Positions 16,747-25,768 are shown, counted from the stretch's first letter. The stretch is 64,000 nt of DNA from G963674665 sp964609625 (GCA_964609625.1 CAZSRS010000006.1:1-64000), one strand, 5' to 3'. Numbers and translations: made by a program. Notes: generated from the letters alone by a model not told the origin.

Positions 16747-19014
16747 ATGAGCAAGAACCTGATCATTGTTGAGTCACCAGCCAAGGTAAAGACCATCAAG
16801 AAATTCCTGGGCAGGGATTATGCCGTGGAGGCCAGCGTTGGCCACGTGCGGGACCTGCCCATAAGTTCGTTGGGGGTGGACGAGGAGCGTGATTTCTCCC
16901 CCCAGTACGAGGTCATCGAAGGCAAACAAAAAGTCGTGTCCAAGCTGAAAAGCGCAGCCAAGAGCGCGCGGCATGTCTACCTGGCGCCAGACCCTGACCG
17001 GGAGGGCGAGGCCATTGCTTGGCATGTGGCGGAGCTTATCAAGGACACGAATACCGACATAAGCCGCATTCAGTTCAACGAGATCACGGCCAATGCCGTG
17101 CGCGAGGCCTTGAAACACCCCAGGGAACTCAACGCCTCGCTCTTCGATTCCCAACAGGCCCGGCGCATCCTCGACCGCTTGGTGGGCTACAAAATTTCTC
17201 CACTGCTCTGGAAAAAGGTCAAGCGCGGCATCTCGGCGGGGCGGGTGCAGTCCGTGGCCCTGCGTATCCTGGTGGAGCGCGAGAAGGAACGCCAGGCCTT
17301 TGTTCCCGAGGAATACTGGGTTTTCAAGGCCCTGATCGAAGCGGCGGAACCACCCCAATTTCTCGTCGAGTTGTTCAAGGTCCAGGGCAAGAAGCCGGCT
17401 GTCGGATCCGCCGAGGCAGCCGCCGAACTGGAGCGCCACATCCTGGAGCAACGGTTCTGCGTGGAAAAGGTGGCGGAAAAGGAACGCTCGCGCACGCCGC
17501 CACCGCCGTTCATCACCTCCACCTTACAGCAGGCAGCGAGTCAGCGCCTGGGGTATACCGCCAAAAAGACCATGAGCACGGCGCAGCGTCTTTACGAGGG
17601 CGTGGAATTGGGCGACAAGGGCACGGTAGCCTTGATCACCTACATGCGTACCGATTCCGTACGCATAGCCAACGAAGCACGTGACGCGGCCAAGGCCCTC
17701 ATCCTCAAAACCTGGGGCAAAGACTACTATCCCCCGACACCTCGCCATTTCAAGTCCAAGGGTTCGGCGCAGGACGCCCACGAAGCCATCCGCCCCGTTG
17801 ATGTGAGCATTACTCCGGCGGAGTTGCAGAACGTGCTCCCGCGCGACCAGTACAATCTCTACAAATTGATCTGGGAGCGGTTTATGGCGTCACAGATGGC
17901 AGCCGCCCGCTTCTGGGACACCACCATCACCATTGCCGCCGGTCGCACGCAGTGGCGAGTCAAGGGTGAACGCCTGCTTTTTCCCGGCTTTCTCACCGTG
18001 CTCAAGCCTACGGAAAAGGAGCAGGAATCCGCCCAACTGCCCAAACTCCTCGAGGGGCAGCAGCTCGGCCTGATCAAACTGGACAAGGAGCAGAAGTTCA
18101 CCCAGCCTCCTCCACGCTACAGCGAGGCCTCACTCATTCGTGAACTGGAGGAAAAGGGTATCGGCCGCCCGTCCACCTATGCCAGCATCGTCTCCACCCT
18201 GCTCGAGCGCGACTACACCCGTTTGGAAGAAAAGCATTTCGTGCCCACGGACCTGGGCAGCACCGTCAGTGATCTGCTCAGTCAGCATTTTCCATCGCTC
18301 ATGGACGTGGACTTCACGGCGACCATGGAACGCTCCCTGGACGAGGTGGCGGAGGGCAATGCGAACTGGGTTGAGTTGCTCAAGCGTTTTACCGCCGACT
18401 TCTACCCCACCCTGGAGCAGGCGCAGCAGAATATGGTCAGCGTCAAGGCAGGGTTGGAGACCGGCATCAAATGCGGAAGCTGCGGCAAGGACATGGTGGT
18501 CAAGTTCGGCAAGGCCGGCCCGTTTCTGGCGTGCAGCGGCTACCCGGACTGCAAGAACACCAGCAACTTCGTGCGCGACGAGAAGGGTGCCATTCAGGTG
18601 GTGGAGCGCGAGGAGCAACCCTTGGAGGCCGTCGGTACCTGCCCGCAGTGTGGCAAGGATTTGGTGCTGAAGCGCTCCCGCACCGGCAGCCGGTTCATTG
18701 CGTGCAACGGCTATCCCGAATGCCGGTTCACCCGTCCTTTTGGGACCGGAGTGCCCTGCCCCAACGAAGGTTGCCCCGGCGAACTTGTGGAAAAGAGTTC
18801 CCGTAAGGGTAAGGTTTTTTACGCCTGCGACCAGTATCCCAAATGCGATTTCGCGGTTTGGGACTGGCCCGTGCAGCGTACGTGCCCCATCTGTTCCTTT
18901 CCTGTGTTGGTGCGCAAGAACACCAAGGCGCGCGGCGAACATCTGGCCTGCCCGCAGAAAAATTGTCGCTACTTCGAGCAGATAGCCTTGGTTGAAGAGG
19001 AAGGCGACGGCTGA
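16747..19014 (+). CDS. topA: DNA topoisomerase I
   Basis: TopA relaxes negative supercoils by transient single-strand cleavage. The 755-residue protein starts with the Toprim motif LIIVESPAKVKTIKKFLG, has the acidic DPDREGEAIAWH motif, and the active-site tyrosine in ITYMRTDS (Tyr299). The C-terminus holds four zinc-ribbon-like repeats (CGSCGKD, CPQCGKD, CPNEGCPG, CPICSFP). The start is set by homology. No ribosome binding site is visible and the candidate promoter lies immediately upstream. Confidence 0.97.
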   Translation: MSKNLIIVESPAKVKTIKKFLGRDYAVEASVGHVRDLPISSLGVDEERDFSPQYEVIEGKQKVVSKLKSAAKSARHVYLAPDPDREGEAIAWHVAELIKDTNTDISRIQFNEITANAVREALKHPRELNASLFDSQQARRILDRLVGYKISPLLWKKVKRGISAGRVQSVALRILVEREKERQAFVPEEYWVFKALIEAAEPPQFLVELFKVQGKKPAVGSAEAAAELERHILEQRFCVEKVAEKERSRTPPPPFITSTLQQAASQRLGYTAKKTMSTAQRLYEGVELGDKGTVALITYMRTDSVRIANEARDAAKALILKTWGKDYYPPTPRHFKSKGSAQDAHEAIRPVDVSITPAELQNVLPRDQYNLYKLIWERFMASQMAAARFWDTTITIAAGRTQWRVKGERLLFPGFLTVLKPTEKEQESAQLPKLLEGQQLGLIKLDKEQKFTQPPPRYSEASLIRELEEKGIGRPSTYASIVSTLLERDYTRLEEKHFVPTDLGSTVSDLLSQHFPSLMDVDFTATMERSLDEVAEGNANWVELLKRFTADFYPTLEQAQQNMVSVKAGLETGIKCGSCGKDMVVKFGKAGPFLACSGYPDCKNTSNFVRDEKGAIQVVEREEQPLEAVGTCPQCGKDLVLKRSRTGSRFIACNGYPECRFTRPFGTGVPCPNEGCPGELVEKSSRKGKVFYACDQYPKCDFAVWDWPVQRTCPICSFPVLVRKNTKARGEHLACPQKNCRYFEQIALVEEEGDG

Positions 19015-19146
19015 TCCGTCCAGGGTCTCAGGTTCCTTCTCGTTTGCCTTGGTACTCTTCCGTGGCAAGAGCATGGTGCGGTTTCGATGTTGTCTTGCAC
19101 GGGCGGCCGCATTGTCCCGCGGCTACTCCCCCGCGCCACCCCGCGG

Positions 19147-20175
19147 TCATTCCAACAAAAAGACGTTCCTGTCCCGGTCATCCCAGACCCTGACCATGTG
19201 GCGCTCCAGTCCCAAGGTTGCGTAGGCAGCCACCCACATCCCCTTGTGCCCCCAAAATTCCCCCTGATACCGCCTTGGGATGCGTAGCAGCCGTGGTGCC
19301 CGTCCCAGGGCTAGAAGCTCCCCGCGCACCATCCTGAACAGGGCCGCACCACGGGCACACGCCCCCATGGCCGGATGCCAGGGGCCGGCAAGGATCTGTT
19401 CTTCGAGCCCCGTTTCTTGGGCCACGCCCATGCGCGCCACCCGGATGCCGGAAGCCCAGAGTCGCAGCAGGGCCACGGCCAGGGTTTCGACACAGCGGCG
19501 CACGTTCCAAGGTCGGTATGTTCCGTTGCGCCACAACCTCTCCAGCCCAGTGCCTCGCAGGACCAAGCAAGGATAGAGCCTGACGAGTTTCGGCTTCAGG
19601 AGGCGGCAGTATGCAATGTCTGCCCTGAAGTCCGACTGCGTCTGCCCCGGCAGGCCCGGCATCAGCTGGATGCCCAGGCCCATGCCGGCGCTCCTGACCA
19701 TGGCGCAGGCCTCCAGGGCCAGCTCCGTGGAATAGCTCCTGCTGCTCGCGGCAAGGACGCCTGCGCTGAAGCTCTGAATACCCAATTCCACCATGTCCAG
19801 GCCCAAGCGTCGCAATTCTACAAGCAAGGCATGATCGATCGCGTCGGGCCGCGTGGAGCAGCGGATGCGCGTGATCCGTCCGGCTTGCTTCCACTCGCCT
19901 GCCAGATGCAACAATTCGTGCTGGATGTGTCGCGGTAGGGCGGTGAAGGTGCCTCCATAAAAGGCCAGTTCAAAAGGCTGCTGCGACGGTTGCTGGGTGA
20001 GAAGCCGGCGCAGGGCCTGTGGGAGGTCTTGCATCGGGCGGCGGGGTACGCCGGTCTGCACCTCTTGGGCGCAATAGATACAGGTGCCGGGACACCCTGC
20101 GTGGGGCATGAACATCGGGACCAACCGCCCCCTTTCCATGGCGGGCGGTTCAGGATGCATGAATTCACGAACCAT
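19147..20175 (-). CDS. Elp3-like radical SAM protein
   Basis: The 342-residue protein carries the radical SAM cluster motif C-x3-C-x2-C (CPGTCIYC, Cys28, Cys32, Cys35). It then has FYGGTFTALP, STRPDAID and VELGIQSFS, the layout of the Elp3/HemN-type radical SAM group. The C-terminal GNAT acetyltransferase domain of true Elp3 is absent. A tRNA or other RNA modification role is possible but not shown. It converges on topA. An internal ATG at 20139 is an alternative start. Confidence 0.8.
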   Translation of the reverse strand: MVREFMHPEPPAMERGRLVPMFMPHAGCPGTCIYCAQEVQTGVPRRPMQDLPQALRRLLTQQPSQQPFELAFYGGTFTALPRHIQHELLHLAGEWKQAGRITRIRCSTRPDAIDHALLVELRRLGLDMVELGIQSFSAGVLAASSRSYSTELALEACAMVRSAGMGLGIQLMPGLPGQTQSDFRADIAYCRLLKPKLVRLYPCLVLRGTGLERLWRNGTYRPWNVRRCVETLAVALLRLWASGIRVARMGVAQETGLEEQILAGPWHPAMGACARGAALFRMVRGELLALGRAPRLLRIPRRYQGEFWGHKGMWVAAYATLGLERHMVRVWDDRDRNVFLLE

Positions 20176-20348
20176 GGAACATGCTACCCCCTGGTGTTCC
20201 AGCAGGGCAAGGGGCTATTTCCATTCTCGCGGATATCCGCGGGTCACATCGAGCAGAGTGCGGAGCGATTGCATTTTTTAGGACAAATTGCTAGTTGCGG
20301 TTCATCACGGTTGACGTGCCTGGCTGCCTGTGGTAGGCAGTGCAACGC

Positions 20349-20366
20349 ATGTGAAGATTTGCACGA
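20349..20366 (+). promoter_or_regulatory. Candidate Rex operator upstream of the atp genes
   Basis: ATGTGAAGATTTGCACGA matches 12 of 18 positions of the symmetrical form TTGTGAAATATTTCACAA. It lies 40 bases upstream of atpZ. Confidence 0.3.
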
Positions 20367-20405
20367 AAGCGTCTCCTCGCCGGGCGCGGCGGAGAGTGAG
20401 ACCAG

Positions 20406-20762
20406 ATGGTCTTCAAGAAATTCAAGATCGATCCCGCGATGATGGCCGTCATACTCGACGCCTCGGTGGTCGGTCTGCACATGGTCTCGCACCTGCTCGT
20501 CAGCGGCGGCATTGGCTATTTGCTGGACCGCTGGCTGGATACGAAGCCTATTCTCTTCATGGTTTTCATGGTGTTGGGCATTGCGGCTGGGTTTGTATCC
20601 GTGTACAGGGACGTGAAGCGCATCTTGCGCAAGCTGGATGTTGTCGGTGAACCCGGCCGGGAGGCCAGGAAGGACTCTGACGAGGTCCGGAAAGTCAAGC
20701 CCGGTGATCCACCCGTTGACAAACAGCCCGGTGTCGGACGCGACGGTGAAAAAGATAGCTGA
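20406..20762 (+). CDS. AtpZ/AtpI-family ATP synthase accessory protein
   Basis: A small (118-residue) protein with two hydrophobic helices (HMVSHLLVSGGIGYLLDRWL and the following FMVFMVLGIAAGFVSVY) and a basic then charged C-terminal tail. This is the AtpZ/AtpI family that opens F0 operons and is thought to help insert or assemble the c-ring. It heads a run of atpI, atpB and atpE. GGAGAG lies upstream of the ATG. Confidence 0.8.
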   Translation: MVFKKFKIDPAMMAVILDASVVGLHMVSHLLVSGGIGYLLDRWLDTKPILFMVFMVLGIAAGFVSVYRDVKRILRKLDVVGEPGREARKDSDEVRKVKPGDPPVDKQPGVGRDGEKDS

Positions 20763-20766
20763 CAGT

Positions 20767-21198
20767 ATGCACGAACTCATTCACAGGGTAGACAAATTTC
20801 TCTACAACCGGGGTTTCAACCATCCCCAGGTCCGTTCGTTGATGCGCGCGCAGCTGCTCGTGGCCTTGTCGAGTTCCCTGAGTCTGGCTCTTGTGCCCTT
20901 TCTGGGGCTGTGGGTGGTGTATTTCACCCTTGCCACCTTGCTGATGACGTATAATTTCTATGCCCTCGCCAAGTTCGTGCAGTTGATCGTTCATCAACGC
21001 TTCACTCGTACCTTGTTGTTTTCTTTGCTCATTCGCGTCTATGGCCGGCTCATCGTGACCGGCTTGGCGCTCTACGTTCTCGTCAGCTTGTGTCACGCTT
21101 CATTGCCGGCGCTCTTCGCCGGACTGGGCACGGTGGCAATCACCATCGTGGTCTGGGGCCTGGCCCAACGGTTCGAGCAAAACGTTAAGGAGGCTTAG
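20767..21198 (+). CDS. atpI: ATP synthase subunit I
   Basis: A 143-residue membrane protein with four hydrophobic helices and an overall pattern of the ATP synthase subunit I family. It starts four bases after the preceding stop and ends just before atpB. The function in the family is c-ring assembly support, with a Mg2+ or Ca2+ transport role also proposed. The start at 20767 is chosen over an upstream GTG at 20740 because it follows the preceding stop directly. Confidence 0.75.
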   Translation: MHELIHRVDKFLYNRGFNHPQVRSLMRAQLLVALSSSLSLALVPFLGLWVVYFTLATLLMTYNFYALAKFVQLIVHQRFTRTLLFSLLIRVYGRLIVTGLALYVLVSLCHASLPALFAGLGTVAITIVVWGLAQRFEQNVKEA

Positions 21199-21203
21199 GG
21201 GAA

Positions 21204-21908
21204 ATGGCAGGTGGATTACCACATCCGGTATTATGGTCCGATCTCTTGGGAGTGAACCAGGCACTCACCAAGGCGCTTGGTGTACCCGAGGCCAAGCACA
21301 TTTTCTACTCCTGGATCGCTATGATCATCCTTTTTACGTTCGCATGGTTCGCGCGCAAGCAACTGTTGCTCGTGCCCGGTAAGGTACAGAACGTCGCGGA
21401 GGTGATCGTCGGCGGGCTAGAGAATTTCGTGGTGGAAACCATGGGTGAAGACGGCCGCAAGGTCATCCCCGTGCTCGTGGTTCTGTTCGTCTACATCATT
21501 ACCCAGAACTTTCTGGGCTTGGTGCCCGGGTGCGATGCTCCCACGGCGAACATCAACACCAACGCGGCAATGGCTATTTTTGCATTCAGCTACTACAACT
21601 GGCAGGGTCTGAAGCGTTGGGGCCTTGGCTACATCAAGCATTTCATGGGTCCCATGTGGTGGCTGGCACCGCTCATGCTTCCTCTTGAACTCATCAGCCA
21701 CTTCGCCCGCCCCCTGTCGCTCACCCTGCGGCTTTTGGGGAACATCCGCGGCGAGGAAATCGTCATGCTGCTGTTCTTCCTGATGGCACCGATCGTCGGT
21801 ACCATTCCCATCTACTTTTTGTTCATGCTCGCCAAGACCTTGCAGGCTTTCATCTTCTTCATGCTGACGATGATTTATCTCAAGGGCTCCATGGAGCATG
21901 CCCACTAA
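21204..21908 (+). CDS. atpB: ATP synthase F0 subunit a
   Basis: The 234-residue polytopic protein is subunit a of the proton or sodium channel of F0. It carries the conserved arginine in LRLLGNIRGEEIVM and the usual five to six helices. TAAGGAGG lies upstream. It is followed by atpE. The F1 genes and subunits b are not in this window, as is usual for Desulfovibrio-type genomes. Confidence 0.95.
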   Translation: MAGGLPHPVLWSDLLGVNQALTKALGVPEAKHIFYSWIAMIILFTFAWFARKQLLLVPGKVQNVAEVIVGGLENFVVETMGEDGRKVIPVLVVLFVYIITQNFLGLVPGCDAPTANINTNAAMAIFAFSYYNWQGLKRWGLGYIKHFMGPMWWLAPLMLPLELISHFARPLSLTLRLLGNIRGEEIVMLLFFLMAPIVGTIPIYFLFMLAKTLQAFIFFMLTMIYLKGSMEHAH

Positions 21909-21963
21909 ATCCGGGGAAATGGTCTTTGACCACAACATACTAAAACTACGGAGGATTTTAGGA

Positions 21964-22275
21964 ATGCGCAAGTTTTTCATGATCGCCCTGAATCTGGTTG
22001 CCATGCTCGCCATCGCCAGCTTGGCCATTGCCTCTGAAGAAGCCGGCGCCAGCATCAACGACGGCCTTACCCGCTTGGCTGCCGCCATCGGCATGGCCAT
22101 TGCCGCTGCCGGTTGTGGTATCGGCCAGGGCATGGGCCTCAAGGCTGCTTGCGAAGGCACAGCCCGCAACCCCGAAGCCGGCGGCAAGATCATGGTTACC
22201 TTGATTCTGGGCTTGGCCTTTGTCGAATCCCTGGCCATTTACGCCCTGGTCGTTAACCTGATCCTTATTGCCTAG
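21964..22275 (+). CDS. atpE: ATP synthase F0 subunit c
   Basis: The 103-residue protein begins with a hydrophobic presequence (residues 1 to about 24), then the two c-subunit helices. Gly-rich AAGCGIGQGMG leads into the polar loop GTARNPEAGGK. The second helix carries the ion-binding Glu88 in FVESLAIYALV. Gln55, Ser89 and Tyr93 are also present, a pattern of sodium-binding c subunits. The start at 21964 has GGAGG upstream. A strong terminator follows. Confidence 0.93.
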   Translation: MRKFFMIALNLVAMLAIASLAIASEEAGASINDGLTRLAAAIGMAIAAAGCGIGQGMGLKAACEGTARNPEAGGKIMVTLILGLAFVESLAIYALVVNLILIA

Positions 22276-22288
22276 TTCCTAGTTCTTT

Positions 22289-22329
22289 GTCGAAAAAAGG
22301 AGGCCTATTCCCGGCCTCCTTTTTTCGAC
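22289..22329 (+). terminator. Bidirectional intrinsic terminator after atpE
   Basis: A 17-bp perfect stem (GTCGAAAAAAGGAGGCC with its complement) encloses the loop TATTCCC. The stem contains a run of six T in either direction. It lies between atpE and rex and should isolate them. Confidence 0.85.
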
Positions 22330-22336
22330 CACAACC

Positions 22337-22354
22337 ACGTTATATATTTCACAA
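22337..22354 (+). promoter_or_regulatory. Candidate Rex operator upstream of rex
   Basis: The right half TTTCACAA is complete and the left half ACGTTATATA matches 6 of 10 to the symmetrical form. It lies 24 bases before the rex ATG, a position that would allow autoregulation. Confidence 0.35.
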
Positions 22355-22378
22355 TAGATTGTATTTCTCGAGACGTTC

Positions 22379-23032
22379 ATGTTAAGTGTGAAAAGCGAGC
22401 GAATCCCCCGGGCTACAATCCAGCGCTTGGCCATTTATGTCCAGGTCCTGGAAAACCTCATGCGCGAGGGAACACAAGTCATTTCCTCGGAGACCCTGGC
22501 CAAGGCGTGCTCGGTCAACCCCTCGCAAATTCGCAAGGACCTTGCGTATTTTGGTGAATTCGGCGTCCGCGGTGTGGGGTATTACGTTCAGGACCTCAAC
22601 AATTCCATCAAGCGTTCACTGGGTGTGGACCGCACCTGGAACACGGCCCTTGTAGGAGTCGGGAACCTCGGACGCGCCTTGCTCAACCACAAAGAGTTCA
22701 AGCTGCGCGGTTTCAATATCGTTGCCGCTTTTGACTGCGATCCTTTCAAGATCGGCGAGGAAGTTTCAGGCCTCGAGGTGCAATGCACCAAGCGGCTCAA
22801 GGATCGAGTCGATGAAATGCGCATCGAAATCGGCATCATCACCACACCGCCAGAGCGTGCGCAGCGTGCCGCCAACCATCTCATCGAAGCCGGTATTACA
22901 GGCATCCTCAGCTTCGCTCCCTCCCGTCTTGAAGCACCACAGAATGTTTTCATCGAATATGTTGATTTCTTTCACCATCTTTATTCCTTGGCATTCAACG
23001 TCACCCTTTCTCGCGAAAAAGCCGATTCCTGA
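22379..23032 (+). CDS. rex: Redox-sensing transcriptional repressor Rex
   Basis: Rex senses the NADH/NAD+ ratio and releases DNA when NADH is high. The 217-residue protein has an N-terminal winged helix (RIPRATIQRLAIYVQVLENL, CSVNPSQIRKDLAYFGEFG) and a Rossmann core with GVGNLG at 93-98. The C-terminal helix (YVDFFHHLYSLAFNV) is the domain-swapped one. Target genes nearby are likely the F0 operon and rex itself, given palindromes upstream (inference). Confidence 0.95.
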   Translation: MLSVKSERIPRATIQRLAIYVQVLENLMREGTQVISSETLAKACSVNPSQIRKDLAYFGEFGVRGVGYYVQDLNNSIKRSLGVDRTWNTALVGVGNLGRALLNHKEFKLRGFNIVAAFDCDPFKIGEEVSGLEVQCTKRLKDRVDEMRIEIGIITTPPERAQRAANHLIEAGITGILSFAPSRLEAPQNVFIEYVDFFHHLYSLAFNVTLSREKADS

Positions 23033-23124
23033 CCTCCCCTCCTGTCTCCTTGCTTGCAGTTCGACTTCTCAGGCAGTATCATTCCTGCCGCACTCCAGTT
23101 TGAATCTTCCAGAAAAGGGCTACC

Positions 23125-23919
23125 ATGATGATCGTATTGCTTACTGATTTCGGGTTGAGTGACCCCTACGTGGGGCAGATGAAGGGTGCCTTGATTTCTC
23201 GCGTTCCTGATTGCCGCATCATCGACTTGACACATGATATTCCTCCTTACGGACTAACGCAGGCCGGTTTTTTCCTGGATGCAAGCTTTTCCTTTTTCTC
23301 CGAAGGCACCATCTTTCTTGCTGTGGTCGATCCCGGCGTCGGAGGCGGTCGCCGCATCGTCGCCCTCGAGGCCCACGGGCACCTCTTTCTCGCCCCTGAC
23401 AACGGCCTTTTGAGCCTGCTGCTGGAGCGTGCTGGAGACACCGGCATACGTGCTTTCTCATTCAGAAGTCCGATCCAACTCAGTGTTTGCCCCACGTTTC
23501 ATGGACGTGATCTTTTTGCGGTGTTGGCCGCGCAATTGCGTTCAGGCGACAGCCCCGAGAGCCTTGGTGATGAAATCGACCCCAATAGCTTGGTTCGTCT
23601 TGACTGGTGCGCTCCCACGGAATCCCAGGGCAGAGTGCAAGCGCACGTCCTACACACGGATCATTTTGGCAACGTCATCACCAATTGCCGCATCGCGCCC
23701 TGGTCATCCAGGATGGCCGGCGAAATGTACGTCAAGACCCACACCGCCAAACTTCCGTTGCGCAGGGTTTCCACCTACTGCGACATCGAGTCCGGTGAGG
23801 TCGGGTTGCTGGCCGGGAGTCAGGGTTTCTTCGAATTGGCCATGAACATGGGCAGCGCGGCGGACATGCTCTCCCTACGCCCTGGTGATATCTTTTTCCT
23901 AAACATTCCCGCCGCGTGA
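23125..23919 (+). CDS. SAM hydrolase/adenosyltransferase (DUF62 family)
   Basis: A 264-residue protein of the SAM hydroxide adenosyltransferase family, related to bacterial fluorinase and chlorinase. Family motifs are LLTDFGLSDPYVGQMKG, DLTHDIPPYG, VVDPGVGGGRR and LAPDNGLLS, plus GRDLFA and DHFGNVITN later. Members split SAM into adenosine and methionine. Its TGA overlaps the GTG start of cobS, so the two are cotranslated. The biological reason for the pairing is not known. Confidence 0.88.
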   Translation: MMIVLLTDFGLSDPYVGQMKGALISRVPDCRIIDLTHDIPPYGLTQAGFFLDASFSFFSEGTIFLAVVDPGVGGGRRIVALEAHGHLFLAPDNGLLSLLLERAGDTGIRAFSFRSPIQLSVCPTFHGRDLFAVLAAQLRSGDSPESLGDEIDPNSLVRLDWCAPTESQGRVQAHVLHTDHFGNVITNCRIAPWSSRMAGEMYVKTHTAKLPLRRVSTYCDIESGEVGLLAGSQGFFELAMNMGSAADMLSLRPGDIFFLNIPAA

Positions 23920-24677
23920 ATCTTCTGTTCTCCGTACTCCGCTCCTTGCATACGGCCGCTGCCTTTCTCACCACAGTGGTGCCCGCCACGCCTCATGACA
24001 AGGACCCAGCCCAGAGCATGCCGGCTTTTCCCGTCATTGGGATGATTTTGGGAGGCGTGCTTTGTCTACCCTTTTACCTGGGCCTGTTTTCCACGCATCC
24101 CTGGCTTCAGGCCTGGGCTTTTCTGGCACTAAACGTCCTCGCCACCCGCGGGCTGCACTGGGACGGTTGGGCCGACCTGTGGGACGGTTTGGGCAGCGGT
24201 GCCACGGGAGAACGTTTCTGGCGGGTAGTCAAGGATAGCCATACCGGTGCTTTCGGAGTCCTGGCCATCTTGTTGGGAGCCACGGGGTTGCTGTTTTGCT
24301 TTCAAGCCATGTTCGAACGTCACGCCTATGGAGCACTGGTGTTCACCGTCACGCTTGGACGCTGCTCCATTCCAGCCTTGGCTTGGCTGGCCCGGGATCA
24401 AGTCAGGTCTGACACTCCAAATCCCCACGGTCTGGGCCAAGCGTTTCTACGCCAGGCTTCGCTCACGGGCGTGGTGATCTGCGGTTTGGTCATCCTGTGC
24501 TGCCTGCTGCTTGTTTCCTTCCAGACCGTGCTCTTTGCCCTGGTGTTGGCCGCATCGTTTCTTTGGAGGCTATCTTTCCTCGGACAAAGGCATGGAGGGT
24601 TGAACGGCGATTTTTTCGGAGCCGCCGTCATCGCCACTGAACTTTGTGCCGGTCTGGCTTTCGTGCTTTCCTGCTGA
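23916..24677 (+). CDS. cobS: Adenosylcobinamide-GDP ribazoletransferase
   Basis: CobS joins adenosylcobinamide-GDP to alpha-ribazole, the last step of cobamide assembly, in the inner membrane. The 253-residue polytopic protein has the family motifs TRGLHWDGWADLWDGLGSG and late HGGLNGDFFGA. It starts at a GTG overlapping the preceding stop (GTGA). No other cobamide genes or a cobalamin riboswitch are seen nearby. Confidence 0.9.
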   Translation: MNLLFSVLRSLHTAAAFLTTVVPATPHDKDPAQSMPAFPVIGMILGGVLCLPFYLGLFSTHPWLQAWAFLALNVLATRGLHWDGWADLWDGLGSGATGERFWRVVKDSHTGAFGVLAILLGATGLLFCFQAMFERHAYGALVFTVTLGRCSIPALAWLARDQVRSDTPNPHGLGQAFLRQASLTGVVICGLVILCCLLLVSFQTVLFALVLAASFLWRLSFLGQRHGGLNGDFFGAAVIATELCAGLAFVLSC

Positions 24678-24817
24678 ACCGCGGAAGTCTAGATCATACA
24701 GAGGAGAAATGTTTCTCTTGGAATATGGCGCGGGTCATAGTAATTGAATGCCGACGCGGGTCGTGACGCGTACGACAAAGCACTGGCCGGCGTATAGCCG
24801 GTCTAGGCCGGATCGCC

Positions 24818-25759
24818 ATGGAACGAGATACCAGATTCAAGTGGCCACACAAAGACCTTCTGGACATTTCCCAGCTCACACGCAAAGAAGTCCTGCATAT
24901 TCTCGATACCGCGACGTATTTTCAGGAGATCAACACCCGGGCAGTGAAAAAGGTACCGACCCTCAAGGGTAAGAGTGTGGTGCTTTTTTTTGCCGAACCC
25001 AGTACACGCACCAAGCTCTCCTTTGATATCGCCGGCAAACGCCTTTCCGTGGACACGCTTTCCCTTTCCACCTCGGGCTCCAGCCTGCAGAAGGGCGAGA
25101 GCCTCAAGGACACGGTACTGACGCTCCAGGCCATGGCTCCCGACGCCATCGTGCTCAGGCACCAGCAAAGCGGCGCTGCCGCGTTCATAGGAGAGCGCCT
25201 TGAATGTACCGTGATCAACGCCGGAGACGGCTGGCACGCCCACCCCACACAGGCTTTGCTTGACAGTTTCACACTTCGGGAGCAGCTCAAGGACATCAAG
25301 GGCAAGATCGTGCTCATTCTCGGCGACATCATGCACAGCCGGGTGGCGCGTTCCAATGTGCAATGCCTGACCATGCTTGGCGCCAAGGTTCGGCTCTGCG
25401 CGCCCAGGACCTTGCTGCCGTACGGCGTGGATACCTGGCCCGTGAGCGTGTATACGGACCTGGATCAGGCCGTGCGCGGGGTGCATGCCGTGATGTGCCT
25501 GCGCTTGCAGTTGGAGCGGCAACAGGTCGGCCTGCTGCCGGACCTGCGCGAGTACGCGCGCACCTACTGCCTGGGTTCCAGGCATCTTTCCCTGGCCAGA
25601 CCGGAGGTAAAGATCCTGCACCCCGGCCCCATGAACCGTGGTGTGGAAATCGATTCGTCCCTCGCCGACTCCTCCGGCAGCGTCATCCTCGACCAGGTTT
25701 CGGCCGGCGTTGCCGTACGCATGGCGCTGTTGTTCCTTTATCTCACGCGCAAAGCCTAG
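24818..25759 (+). CDS. pyrB: Aspartate carbamoyltransferase catalytic subunit
   Basis: PyrB makes carbamoyl-aspartate in pyrimidine synthesis. The 313-residue protein carries the carbamoyl-phosphate motif PSTRTK (STRTK at residues 62-66), the later HPTQALLDSFT and the C-terminal HPGPMNRGVE. No pyrI gene is adjacent. pyrC starts nine bases after it, so the two are an operon. Confidence 0.96.
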   Translation: MERDTRFKWPHKDLLDISQLTRKEVLHILDTATYFQEINTRAVKKVPTLKGKSVVLFFAEPSTRTKLSFDIAGKRLSVDTLSLSTSGSSLQKGESLKDTVLTLQAMAPDAIVLRHQQSGAAAFIGERLECTVINAGDGWHAHPTQALLDSFTLREQLKDIKGKIVLILGDIMHSRVARSNVQCLTMLGAKVRLCAPRTLLPYGVDTWPVSVYTDLDQAVRGVHAVMCLRLQLERQQVGLLPDLREYARTYCLGSRHLSLARPEVKILHPGPMNRGVEIDSSLADSSGSVILDQVSAGVAVRMALLFLYLTRKA

Positions 25760-25768
25760 GAGAATGCC

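Noticed and set aside
23916..24677. Cobalamin riboswitch near cobS
   Set aside because: cobS is internal to an overlapping gene pair and no B12-box-like sequence is seen upstream.
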